The notes beneath the pieces were generated by a model. That model was not told where the DNA came from and did not search any database. It saw only the letters and a program-made list of their open reading frames with translations. From Litorivicinus sp. (GTDB lineage Bacteria > Pseudomonadota > Gammaproteobacteria > Pseudomonadales > Litorivicinaceae), in NCBI GenBank assembly GCA_028339155.1, contig JAOLBK010000001.1, positions 62,001-126,000 on the forward strand: a stretch of 64,000 bases of DNA, written 5' to 3'. The position numbers and the translations under genes are program-made. Shown here piece by piece: positions 45,547-54,800 of the stretch. Positions within the stretch are counted from its first letter, which is position 1; each line of letters opens with the position of its first letter.

Positions 45547-48500
45547 ATGAACAGCGAGTCAAGAAACAAGGAATCTAAAAATACGTCAGGGCCATTAATA
45601 CTTGGGTTAGACGTCGGGATTGCCTCGGTCGGTGCCGCAGTAATTAATCTGGGTGATGAGCGTATTGAAGGTTTGTATGTTCGAGCGTTTGATAAAGCAG
45701 AAGTGGCTAAGACTGGTGAGAGTCTCAATGCGGTCCGGCGAGAGGCTAGGGGTATAAGACGGACACTCAGGCGCCGTAGACTGCGTTTGAAAGAAGTGAT
45801 GGACTCGCTGATTCAGCATTCAAACGGCGTTCTTTCGACGCCTATGACGCCTTCTGAGTTACCGAAAGAGGTATGGGATTTTCGCGCTAAGGGACTTGAC
45901 CGAGAACTGACTTCTCTCGAATTCGCTGCTGCAATTTATCACCTTCAAAAATACAGAGGCTTTCAAACTAACCGGCGTAACGAAGCTGCATCGGATGAAG
46001 CCGGTGCTATGAAGTCTGGGATAGCCGAGACTGATCGGCGACTTACTGAGTCTGGAGCCAGGACCGTTGGTGAGCTTTCCTCTCTCCATGCTGACTATCG
46101 TTTGCAGAAAAGAAATCGCCGAGGTAATTATTCGCGAGCAATTGACCGGAAGCACACAGTAATTGAGCTGACGACGCTATTCGCTAAGCAACGCGAATTA
46201 GCCCCCAATAATTATTTATTTTCAGAAAAAAGTGAGCAAGAACAGAGCTTGCTGCTGAATAGAAGGCGCCCGACTGGTGACGCAAGCAGTATATTGGCCC
46301 TAGTCGGTAGGTGCACACTTGAACCTCAAGAATTGAGGGCTCCAAAAGCGTGTTACTCGACCGAGCGATTCGTCTGGCTTCAAAAAATGAACTCAATTCG
46401 AATTTCAAACGCTGGAAATTCGAGGGAGCTGACAGAGGATGAACAAGCTTGCCTGCGCGAGTTTCCGTTTGACAAGACCAAAATTACGTTTACACAGCTA
46501 CGCAAAGCCCTGGCTTTGCGTGATTCCGATCGGGTCAATTTATGTCGTTACCGCGATGCTGTTGCCGATTCAGAAAAAGCGACTCTATTTGAGGCGAAAT
46601 CGTTCCACGCTATTCGTAAGGCTCTGTCTGATCAGGTCGACGCGTTTGGGCAGCTTAGAGCCACTGGAAAATTGGATTCGATTGGGCTGGCTCTTACGAC
46701 TTGTCAGACTGAAGTTGAATTGCATCAACACTTGGTCAAAGAAGGTCTGCCAGAGCAGACGATCGATGCGATTAAGTCGCTAAGCTTTTCTGGGTTCGCC
46801 AGTTTAAGCCTGAAGGCAATTCAGAATCTTCTTCCTTACTTAGAACAAGGTCAGCGTTATGATGAGGCCGTGGCATCAGCTCATTATGACTTTTCGAGGG
46901 TGCCTGGGCAAAGTCGCTCGAATAGGCTTCCGTTTATCGATCCCGAAGAAATTAGAAACCCGGTTGTCGCTAGGGGAATGCGACAGGCCATTAAAGTTAT
47001 TAATGCAATCCTCAAAAAGCATGGGCCAATGCATAGTGTTCATGTTGAACTGGCGCGAGATGTGGGAAAGCCCCGGAGTGAGCGAAATAAAATTGAGAAA
47101 GATCAGGAGCTATACAAAAAAAATAGAGAGGCGGCTCGCGAACAGTTCATCGGCGATTTTGTAAAACTGCCGAAGGGGCCTGAATTGCAGAAATATTTAC
47201 TCTACAAAGAGCAGGACGGGAAGTGCTTGTATTCCGGTAAGCCGCTCGAGATTAACCGTTTGTTTGAAGTGGGCTATTCTCAAATCGATCATATTCAGCC
47301 TTTTAGCCGGACCTTTGATAACAGCCAAGTCAACAAAGTACTTGTATTAGGAGTGGAAAATCAACGGAAGGGTAATCAGACCCCTTTCGAGTACTTTGGA
47401 AATGACAATCAATCGAAACGGTGGCTTGAATTTCAGGCGCTAGTTAGCTCCAATCCAAAGCTGCGAATGGCCAAGAAAAATAGGCTCTTGGCAGAGCGAA
47501 TGGTTTCCAAGGACGATTTTTTAGAGCGTAATTTGAATGACACTCGTTATTTTGCCCGGATGCTGAAAAGCCACATTGAAACTCACCTTGAGTTGGTCCC
47601 ATTTTCTGACGCTTCTTACGCTGCAGGCGTTGTCTCAGTCACAGGCAGGGCAACGGGATTTTTGAGGCATCGATGGGGTTTGACTAAAGATCGTGCGAGT
47701 GGGGACAAGCACCACGCAATGGATGCTGCTGTTGTTGCCGCAACAACGCGGGCGATGATTCAGAGAATTAGCCGCTATTCAAAAAGAAAAGAGCTTGAGC
47801 ACATTCAGACAGAACTCGTCGATTACGAGACGGGAGAGATTTTGGATCGCGAGTCTCTGATGAAAATTGAAGCAGAGTTCCCGACCCCTTATCCTCACTT
47901 TCGATCGGAGCTTTTAGCACGCTTATCCGATGAGCCAGTAAGGATGTTGGAAGCACTTCCTGAACACTGCCGACCGAACGAGGAAAGTCTCTCTCGCGTT
48001 AAACCGCTTATTGTTTCGAGACAGCTCCAGCAGCGAAGTACTGGGGTTGCCCATGAAGCCACTATTCGTCGAATGATCGAACATCCTGACCCCTGGAAGG
48101 ATGGTGGTTGGACGAGCAAAAAAGTCCCGTTGACTGAAATTAATTTAAAGAAATTGCACTCTGCAGCTGGCTTTGGTGACCCAAGGGAGGCCTCTCTTCA
48201 CGCACTGATCACGCAGCGCTTGAGTGAGTTCGGAGACGATCCAAAAAAAGCGTTTGCTGAAGATAGACCTCTGTTTAGACCAACAAAAAATGGTCAGCAA
48301 GGCCCTCGTGTTTTAGGTCTTCGAATATTGGAGCGGCATCCCTCTGGACTGATTTTGGATAAAAAAGGGGGGATGGCCGATAATGGTGCGATGGTGAGAG
48401 TCGACATATATCGATTAAATGCCAGATATGTAGCTGTGCCGGTTTATGTTTACCAACTGAATGACACGAGAACTGCACCGCGTTTTTGTAAGCCCGGTAC

Positions 48501-48786
48501 CCCGCCAAATCAGTGGCCGGAGATCGCTGAAGATGATCTAAAGCTATTTTCACTTTACAAGAATTCATTCGTCCAAATCACAAAAAAAAATGGAGATGTG
48601 ATAAGGGGTTATTTTGCTGGCTTAGATATAGCGACTGCATGCATCCATTTAAGAGTACATGACAATGACCAGAGTAAAGGAGTATCGGGGCTTATTCGCA
48701 GCCTAGGTATCGCTACGCTGAAAAATTTTCTGATATTACGGGTAGATGTTCTTGGGAACTTGTACTCCAGTCAAATGGGGGAGTGA
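45547..48786 (+). CDS. cas9: type II-C CRISPR-associated endonuclease Cas9
   Basis: RNA-guided DNA nuclease, 1079 residues, close in size to Neisseria Cas9. RuvC-I has Asp22 in LGLDVGIASVG; an arginine-rich bridge helix follows (RREARGIRRTLRRRRLRL, about 66-83); RuvC-II has Glu501 in HVELARDVGK; the HNH domain centres on Asp581/His582 (YSQIDHIQPFSRTFDN...ENQRKGNQTP); RuvC-III is DKHHAMDAAVVAA (His722/723, Asp726). All catalytic residues are present, so it should cut both strands. The C-terminal PAM-interacting domain covers roughly the last 250 residues; the PAM cannot be predicted here. Start ATG 45547 has GGTGAA about 8 nt upstream. cas1 starts two bases after the stop. Confidence 0.98.
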   Translation: MNSESRNKESKNTSGPLILGLDVGIASVGAAVINLGDERIEGLYVRAFDKAEVAKTGESLNAVRREARGIRRTLRRRRLRLKEVMDSLIQHSNGVLSTPMTPSELPKEVWDFRAKGLDRELTSLEFAAAIYHLQKYRGFQTNRRNEAASDEAGAMKSGIAETDRRLTESGARTVGELSSLHADYRLQKRNRRGNYSRAIDRKHTVIELTTLFAKQRELAPNNYLFSEKSEQEQSLLLNRRRPTGDASSILALVGRCTLEPQELRAPKACYSTERFVWLQKMNSIRISNAGNSRELTEDEQACLREFPFDKTKITFTQLRKALALRDSDRVNLCRYRDAVADSEKATLFEAKSFHAIRKALSDQVDAFGQLRATGKLDSIGLALTTCQTEVELHQHLVKEGLPEQTIDAIKSLSFSGFASLSLKAIQNLLPYLEQGQRYDEAVASAHYDFSRVPGQSRSNRLPFIDPEEIRNPVVARGMRQAIKVINAILKKHGPMHSVHVELARDVGKPRSERNKIEKDQELYKKNREAAREQFIGDFVKLPKGPELQKYLLYKEQDGKCLYSGKPLEINRLFEVGYSQIDHIQPFSRTFDNSQVNKVLVLGVENQRKGNQTPFEYFGNDNQSKRWLEFQALVSSNPKLRMAKKNRLLAERMVSKDDFLERNLNDTRYFARMLKSHIETHLELVPFSDASYAAGVVSVTGRATGFLRHRWGLTKDRASGDKHHAMDAAVVAATTRAMIQRISRYSKRKELEHIQTELVDYETGEILDRESLMKIEAEFPTPYPHFRSELLARLSDEPVRMLEALPEHCRPNEESLSRVKPLIVSRQLQQRSTGVAHEATIRRMIEHPDPWKDGGWTSKKVPLTEINLKKLHSAAGFGDPREASLHALITQRLSEFGDDPKKAFAEDRPLFRPTKNGQQGPRVLGLRILERHPSGLILDKKGGMADNGAMVRVDIYRLNARYVAVPVYVYQLNDTRTAPRFCKPGTPPNQWPEIAEDDLKLFSLYKNSFVQITKKNGDVIRGYFAGLDIATACIHLRVHDNDQSKGVSGLIRSLGIATLKNFLILRVDVLGNLYSSQMGE

Positions 48787-48787
48787 G

Positions 48788-49705
48788 GTGGGCTGGCGAG
48801 TTGTGGTTTGTCGGTCAGTTGAGGCTATCAAGGTGAGAAACGGGCAACTGGCTCTTAAAGTACAAGAAGGTCAAGATGAGCTTTACATACCAGTTGAAGA
48901 CATCGATACCGTTATTCTCGAGAATAAGCCGACAAATTTAACGCTGCATGCTCTGCAAATATTAGCTCAGGCTAATATTAATTTAGTGATTTCAGACGAA
49001 TCAAACTTACCGTGCGCAACTTTAACTTCTTTTGCAAGGCATTCCCGGCAACTCGATATGCTGAAGTTGCAGATGTCATCAAAGCTCCCTCTGACCAAAT
49101 CGCTTTGGACAAAAATCTGCAAACAGAAAATCGATAATCAAAAGGCTCTTTTGTTGTTACATGGACACAATAAATCTGCCCAGCAAATACTTGGGCCTTT
49201 GACAAGAATTAAATCAGGTGATCCTGGTAATCAGGAGGCTGTGGCAGCAAGGATTTACTTCCGAGCTTTGTGGCCGGTATCTAGAAGGTCAGAGCATCTC
49301 TTGAACAGTCTCGTAAATTATGGATACGCACTTTTTCGAAGCAGCCTAGCACGACATTGCGCCGCACACGGCCTTTCTCCCGCGGTTGGAATTCACCATG
49401 CCGCTTCGCTCAATCCGTTTAATCTCGCCGATGACTTGTTAGAACCATTTAGATCGATTGTGGACGAGACGGCACTTGCCTATTACACGTCACGAAATGC
49501 ATCCGAGAGTCTGGATGCATCCGGAAAAAATGAAATGTTAGGTTTGTTAAATAAGGATATTTTGCTTACTGGAGGTTCTCGCAAAGGGGAGCGTGCATCA
49601 GCCTCCATCGTATTTAAGCTGGTGGTTCAGTCACTTGTCGAGGCGCTTCAAAAGCGTGATATCAAACCATTAGTGCTTCCGGTGTTCGAATCAATTGTCG
49701 AGTGA
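48788..49705 (+). CDS. cas1: CRISPR integrase Cas1 (type II)
   Basis: Spacer-acquisition integrase, 305 residues from GTG 48788 (GGGAGTGAG directly upstream, within the cas9 end). A frame from 48746 exists but lies inside cas9. The N-terminal beta domain is followed by the helical catalytic domain: Glu in SGDPGNQEAVAARIYFRALW, His in VGIHHAASLNPFNLADDLLEPF and Asp/Glu in that helix, with RSIVDE after it. The sequence resembles Neisseria-type Cas1. It forms a complex with Cas2 and should insert new spacers into the neighbouring array. Confidence 0.97.
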   Translation: MGWRVVVCRSVEAIKVRNGQLALKVQEGQDELYIPVEDIDTVILENKPTNLTLHALQILAQANINLVISDESNLPCATLTSFARHSRQLDMLKLQMSSKLPLTKSLWTKICKQKIDNQKALLLLHGHNKSAQQILGPLTRIKSGDPGNQEAVAARIYFRALWPVSRRSEHLLNSLVNYGYALFRSSLARHCAAHGLSPAVGIHHAASLNPFNLADDLLEPFRSIVDETALAYYTSRNASESLDASGKNEMLGLLNKDILLTGGSRKGERASASIVFKLVVQSLVEALQKRDIKPLVLPVFESIVE

Positions 49706-49718
49706 GACGAGGCGGTTT

Positions 49719-50027
49719 ATGCGGTTATTGGTATTTTTTGATTTGCCGGTTGTTGGTCGGGAGCAAAAGAGGGCATACGTTCTATTTCGTCGATTTTTAC
49801 TCAAGGATGGATATGACATGATGCAATGGTCGGTGTATGCAAGACTCATAAATGGAATTGATCGATTGGAAAAGCACCGGAAACGGCTTAAGGCCCACCT
49901 GCCACCTGAAGGATCAATCCGTTGCCTCGCAGTGAGCGAGAAACAGTTTGCATCGATCGAGATTCTCGTGGGCGTGGTCAAAAAACAGGAAAAAGTTATA
50001 AATGCCGATCAATTACTCCTTATTTGA
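49719..50027 (+). CDS. cas2: CRISPR adaptation protein Cas2
   Basis: Dimeric scaffold for the Cas1-Cas2 integrase, 102 residues. The N-terminal RLLVFFDLPVVGREQKRAYVLFRRFLLKDGYDMMQWSVYAR is typical of type II Cas2, including the conserved Asp after the first beta strand. ATG 49719 has GAGG 6 nt upstream. No csn2 or cas4 follows, which defines the locus as type II-C. The array starts 60 bases further on. Confidence 0.97.
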   Translation: MRLLVFFDLPVVGREQKRAYVLFRRFLLKDGYDMMQWSVYARLINGIDRLEKHRKRLKAHLPPEGSIRCLAVSEKQFASIEILVGVVKKQEKVINADQLLLI

Positions 50028-50086
50028 CAAATTTTACCAGAAAAATTCTCTTATATTATTGATTTATAAGTAGATTTTTTATGCAT
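50028..50086. promoter_or_regulatory. AT-rich leader-like segment between cas2 and the array
   Basis: These 59 bases are A/T-rich and separate cas2 from the first repeat. The terminal degenerate repeat lies at the other end, so this is the more likely leader (acquisition) end. A TTGACA at 50024-50029 lies at the cas2 stop but no -10 is correctly spaced (TATATT is 22 bases away). Confidence 0.45.
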
Positions 50087-50637
50087 AGTATAGCTATCCG
50101 GGGTGAGAGAGGAAACTACGGCGTTATAATGGAGCCACGCCAAAGAAGGCTTAGTATAGCTATCCGGGGTGAGAGAGGAAACTACGGCGTTATTCGCAGA
50201 ACATCATGAGATGACAGTAGTATAGCTATCCGGGGTGAGAGAGGAAACTACGGCCTCGCGGCCACCATCGTTGTATTTAAAGGTAGTATAGCTATCCGGG
50301 GTGAGAGAGGAAACTACGGCCACCGTAACGATCCTCAGTAAAATTGCCGCAAGTATAGCTATCCGGGGTGAGAGAGGAAACTACGGCTGTCGGAGTTAAG
50401 CGTCTAACTTTAGATTCAGTATAGCTATCCGGGGTGAGAGAGGAAACTACGGCGATGAGTATTTGGACGAAGTGATCAATCCAAAGTATAGCTATCCGGG
50501 GTGAGAGAGGAAACTACGGCCGTAATTGGTGGGGCGTGGCGGGTTCGAACAGTATAGCTATCCGGGGTGAGAGAGGAAACTACGGCTATCGCCTGACGGA
50601 TTGGTTGGTCTGGACGAGTATAGCTATCCGGGGTGAG
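50087..50637 (-). CRISPR. type II-C CRISPR array: 8 full 36-bp repeats, 1 truncated repeat, 8 spacers
   Basis: Full repeats start at 50087, 50153, 50219, 50285, 50352, 50418, 50485 and 50551 and appear identical (plus-strand form begins AGTATAGCTATCCGGGG and ends AACTACGGC). Spacers are 30 bases except the fourth and sixth (31). The ninth repeat (50617-50637) keeps only its first 21 bases. The tracrRNA anti-repeat shows that crRNAs are read on the minus strand, toward cas2 and against the cas genes. In that sense each repeat ends in TATACT, a near-consensus -10 box, like the repeat-internal promoters known in Neisseria. Spacer 7 (50521-50550) has the form of a tRNA 3' end. Confidence 0.97.
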
Positions 50638-50730
50638 CGATCACTTTAGGGGGTTATTTAGAACGCATTAAGAATTTAGGTCTTTGGCGAAACAAGCCTG
50701 AAAGTAAAATGTGATGTTAAGCGATAGTGG

Positions 50731-51099
50731 TCAGTTTATTTGACCCTGAGCTTTTGCCTTGTGATTAGAATCTCTGACAACAGTGATTTGGATAGGTGGA
50801 AGCTCCCTAACTTCTCCCTCAAAGCGATTCTCCGTCCACCCAGCCTGCGTTCTCAAATAGAGCTTAAGAAGGTCTATATTTCCGTCAAGAATCTTGTCAT
50901 GGACGATAGAAACGTACTGGGCAATTCGCTTGGCTTTACCCTGCTTATACCGTTCGAGAAGTTCAGGCTGACGCTTGGCAACTTCATAGAAAGTGGTCTT
51001 TCCAATACCGAAATAATGCGCTACTTGTTCAACTGATAACCCTGCCGCTAGGGACTCAACTTGATCGATGTCTGATGGGCTGAAAACGACTTTTTCCAT
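50731..51099 (-). CDS. HTH protein, phage terminase small-subunit-like
   Basis: A 122-residue protein with an N-terminal helix-turn-helix (SLAAGLSVEQVAHYFGIGKTTFYEVAKRQPELLERYKQGKAKRI), followed by the helical QAGWTENRF segment, as found in small phage proteins often labelled terminase small subunit or transcriptional regulator. No large terminase or other packaging genes are nearby, so it may act as a DNA-binding regulator of the island. A perfect extended -10 (TGGTATAAT, complement of 51106-51114) ends 6 bases before the ATG, so the mRNA may be leaderless. It lies beside the distal end of the CRISPR array. Confidence 0.65.
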   Translation of the reverse strand: MEKVVFSPSDIDQVESLAAGLSVEQVAHYFGIGKTTFYEVAKRQPELLERYKQGKAKRIAQYVSIVHDKILDGNIDLLKLYLRTQAGWTENRFEGEVRELPPIQITVVRDSNHKAKAQGQIN

Positions 51100-51154
51100 G
51101 AGGTTATTATACCATTACTGGAAATCGACTGAGCCGTCAAAGCAATACACATGA

Positions 51155-51754
51155 TTAATCTGCCAGCTTCACAGCCGTTCCAGAGGCCACGAGGAATAAC
51201 ATACTTTTCCCGCCGCCAGATATTTCACTGTAATCCAGATCGATTCCAACAACTGCATTGGCCCCAACAAATAAGGCCTCTACACGGAGCTCATGAAGGC
51301 AAACCTCTCTGGCCTCTCTAAGCGCATTTTGATTGGTCTTACTTCGTCCTCCAAAAATATCTCGTACTTCCGAAAATAAATCCTTAAATAGATTCATGCC
51401 GAAGACACATTCAGCGGTAATAACATCTATTGATTCTTCAGTTTTTCGATTAGGAATTTCTGGAGTCGTTGAGAGCTTTACAAAACTCTCAATATTTAAA
51501 GACTGTTTTTCTAAATCTTGCTCAGAATAAGTAATGCCAAGTGGCACGGGCAGATGTTTGATGAATTTTGGCTGGCCGTCTGCGTCAACAATTTGAACTC
51601 TGTTTAAATCGCTCTTCAATGCATTTTTAAAAGTGAAATGATCAATGGAGCTTATAGCCACTTTATCGATAAAAAGAAAAACATCACCAACCGATAATCC
51701 GGCAGCAGCAGCGTTGGAGCCTTCTTCGACTGAAGTCACTACTTCATATTGCAT
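51155..51754 (-). CDS. PDZ domain-YbjQ (DUF74) fusion protein
   Basis: A 199-residue protein with no signal peptide. The first about 70 residues look like a PDZ fold ([27 protein letters not shown]). The C-terminal part (about 108-199) is a YbjQ/DUF74 domain: [63 protein letters not shown] and GTAVKL. YbjQ proteins form pentamers that may bind metals; their function is unsettled. The fusion to a PDZ-like domain is unusual. It sits between the HTH gene and the giant adhesin on the same strand. Whether it belongs functionally to the CRISPR system or the adhesin is unknown. Confidence 0.75.
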   Translation of the reverse strand: MQYEVVTSVEEGSNAAAAGLSVGDVFLFIDKVAISSIDHFTFKNALKSDLNRVQIVDADGQPKFIKHLPVPLGITYSEQDLEKQSLNIESFVKLSTTPEIPNRKTEESIDVITAECVFGMNLFKDLFSEVRDIFGGRSKTNQNALREAREVCLHELRVEALFVGANAVVGIDLDYSEISGGGKSMLFLVASGTAVKLAD

Positions 51755-51822
51755 AACTCACCTCATCAGATTTATTAATGAACAGTAGCAGAACGGACGC
51801 AGTGTAGATTTACGACAAAGGG

Positions 51823-54800
51823 TTAGATGAACGCGTACTCGATCACGAGATTCGATTCTGTGATGTTGGTGTCAAAATCAATCGTGACGGTTGCCTCTAT
51901 GGTCTGCCAAGCGATTGAATTATTTGCCGCGTTAATGCTTGCCTCAGACCATTCCTCAGCTTCACCGAGTCTTTTAAAGAACCTCAAGATATCGCCATCT
52001 GCTGCACTGTAATCAGTAATCGTGTCGCTTCCAGAGGTGATCGTAAACTCAAAGATGTCAGCTCCAGAGCCACCCGTTAAGGTGTCGTTTCCAGATGATC
52101 CATTGAGCCGATCATTGCCTGCACCACCGTTGAGCGTGTCATCACCTTGAGCAGCCCAAAGAACATCGTTTCCATCCTCGCCATTCAGTGTCATATCAAG
52201 ATTCGCCAGCAGAAAGTCAGACGAGGTCAGGTCAATCACGTCATTGCCCGCACCGGCATTAATTGTCTCAAGATCAATAATACGTCCCGTGGTGCCGCCT
52301 GCAGTCGCAGTGAGACTTGTATGTAATTCCGAGAAACTGTCGTGTAGGAAAAAGACATCACTGTCATTCGTGAGAATAATTTCATCCGCATCTTCACCAC
52401 CATCAATGACATCAGCAAATCGATTCTTCCCAGCAAGACCGGTGAGCTGATTAGTTCCAATTGCATCCTGCTGATTCACGTTTCCCGCGAAGAACCCAGC
52501 GGACCACACACCATCAGGGCTTAGCGTGATCACATCAGTTCCACCACCACCTCTGACAAGGTTTGCATCACCTTCGGTGGTTAAAATAATGTCATCGGCA
52601 GCAGAGCCTTCGATTAAGCCGGAGGCATGATAAATCACATTCGTCACGCTTAATGTGACATCAACGCTATCCGTTAGTGATCCATCGGATGCAGTGACGG
52701 TGAACTGATATTGGTTCTTGGTTTCATAGTCTGGCGAGGCTTTGAGCTTAACGGTGCCTGTCGAAGCATTGATGCTCAGATATGAGGAGTCGGTTCCAGA
52801 TATGTTGTACGACAGTGAGTATCCGTCCACATCCGAGGCAAAGGCGGTGTATACGATAGTGGAGGCGTGGGAGTTATTAGAAACTGATGCAGAAGCAGTA
52901 ACTGATGCAAAGACTGGCGGATCATTCATATCCGTAATATCTAGAATCACATCCAGACTGCTTGTTAATGATCCATCCCATGCTGTAACGGTAAATTCAT
53001 ACGCATCTTTAGTTTCGTAGTCTGCAGAAGCCTTGAGCTTAACTGCACCCGTTGAGGCATCAATCGTTAGAGATGAGGAATCGGTTCCAGATAAGCTATA
53101 TGACAGCGTATCGCCATCTTCGTCGGTCGCTGACGCTGAATAGATCACTGTCGATCTTGGCGAATTCTCATCGACTGAAATCGTATCCACTGAAGATGCA
53201 AAGACTGGTAGATCATTCACATCCGTGATGTTCAATGTGACATCAACGGTGTCAGTTAATGACCCATCAGATGCTGTGACAGTAAATTGATACTGATCCT
53301 TGGCTTCGTAGTTTGGGGAAGCTCTGAGCTTAACGGTGCCTGTTGACGCATTGATGCTCAGATATGAGGAGTCGGTTCCAGATATGCTGTACGACAGCGA
53401 GTCTTCGTCCACGTCTGATGCAAACGCTGAATAGATCACTGTCGATCTTGGCGAATTCTCATCGACTGAAATCGTATCCACTGAAGATGCAAAGACTGGT
53501 AGATCATTCACATCCGTGATGTTCAATGTGACATCAACGGTGTCAGTTAATGACCCATCAGATGCTGTGACAGTAAATTGATACTGATCCTTGGCTTCGT
53601 AGTTTGGGGAAGCTCTGAGCTTAACGGTGCCTGTTGACGCATTGATGCTCAGATATGAGGAGTCGGTTCCAGATATGCTGTACGACAGCGAGTCTTCGTC
53701 CACGTCTGATGCAAACGCTGAATAGATCACTGTCGATCTTGGGGAATTCTCATCGACTGAAACTGTATCCACTGAAGATGCAAAGACTGGTGATTCATTC
53801 ACATCCGTGATGTTTAAGCTGATGTCATGACTCTCAGTAAGTAACCCATCGGATGCGACGATGGTGAATTCATACTGACTCTTCGTTTCATAATCAGCTG
53901 CGGTTAGAGCAAAAAAAATGCTAACCTCGTCTGGCATATAGATCAAGCTGTCTGAATCGATACTAAATAACGACGCATCAATCCCTGTGAGACTGTACGA
54001 GAGTAAGTCTCCTTCCACATCCCACGCTCTAACGCTATACAAATTTGGAGTATTAACCGCAGTATTTTCAGCAACTGAGAGGGTGACTGCTGAGGGAGCA
54101 AGAGTACTTGAACCCGAGAGATAAAAAGCAGGCGAGTCGTTTACGTCCGTGACATCAACCTGGACTGATTGCCAGTTTGTCAGTTCTCCATCTGAAACAT
54201 AAACTCCAAAAGAAAACGTATTTATGGTCTCGTGGTTAAGCGGTCTGTTGATAGTCACTACGCCTGTCGAAGCGTCAATACTCAGCAAATCAGCATCTAA
54301 TCCATATTTGGCAGATTCAGGCGCCCAAGTCGCATCCAGGCTGTAAGATAATGCATCGCCATCTTCATCAGTTACCGAAGGGGTATAATTTAATAACGTA
54401 CCACTGGGGGAATTCTCGGCCACCGTGGCATCTACAGACCATGAGGAGAACTCAGGCGATTCATTGGCGTCTACTATATTGAGCGTGACATCGATTGTAT
54501 CCGTCAGTGATCCAGAATCAGTGACAATCACTGTGATGACACGCTGATCGTCAGTTTCAAAATTCGGACTGACCGTCAGGCTTAACTCCCCGGTTACTGG
54601 ATCAATGTTCAGTCCAGACGAATTTTCTTCAGACAGGGAGTACGTGAGTGTGTCGTCTAAATCAGCGTCCGATGCAGCAGCGACGTAAACCACCACGCCA
54701 GCCCAAGGGCGCTCGTAAAAAGGAATTGAAGAGCCAATGTTTTCGACAACAGGATTAGAGCCACTAGATGATATGAATTCTGGCGCATCATTCGCGTTAA

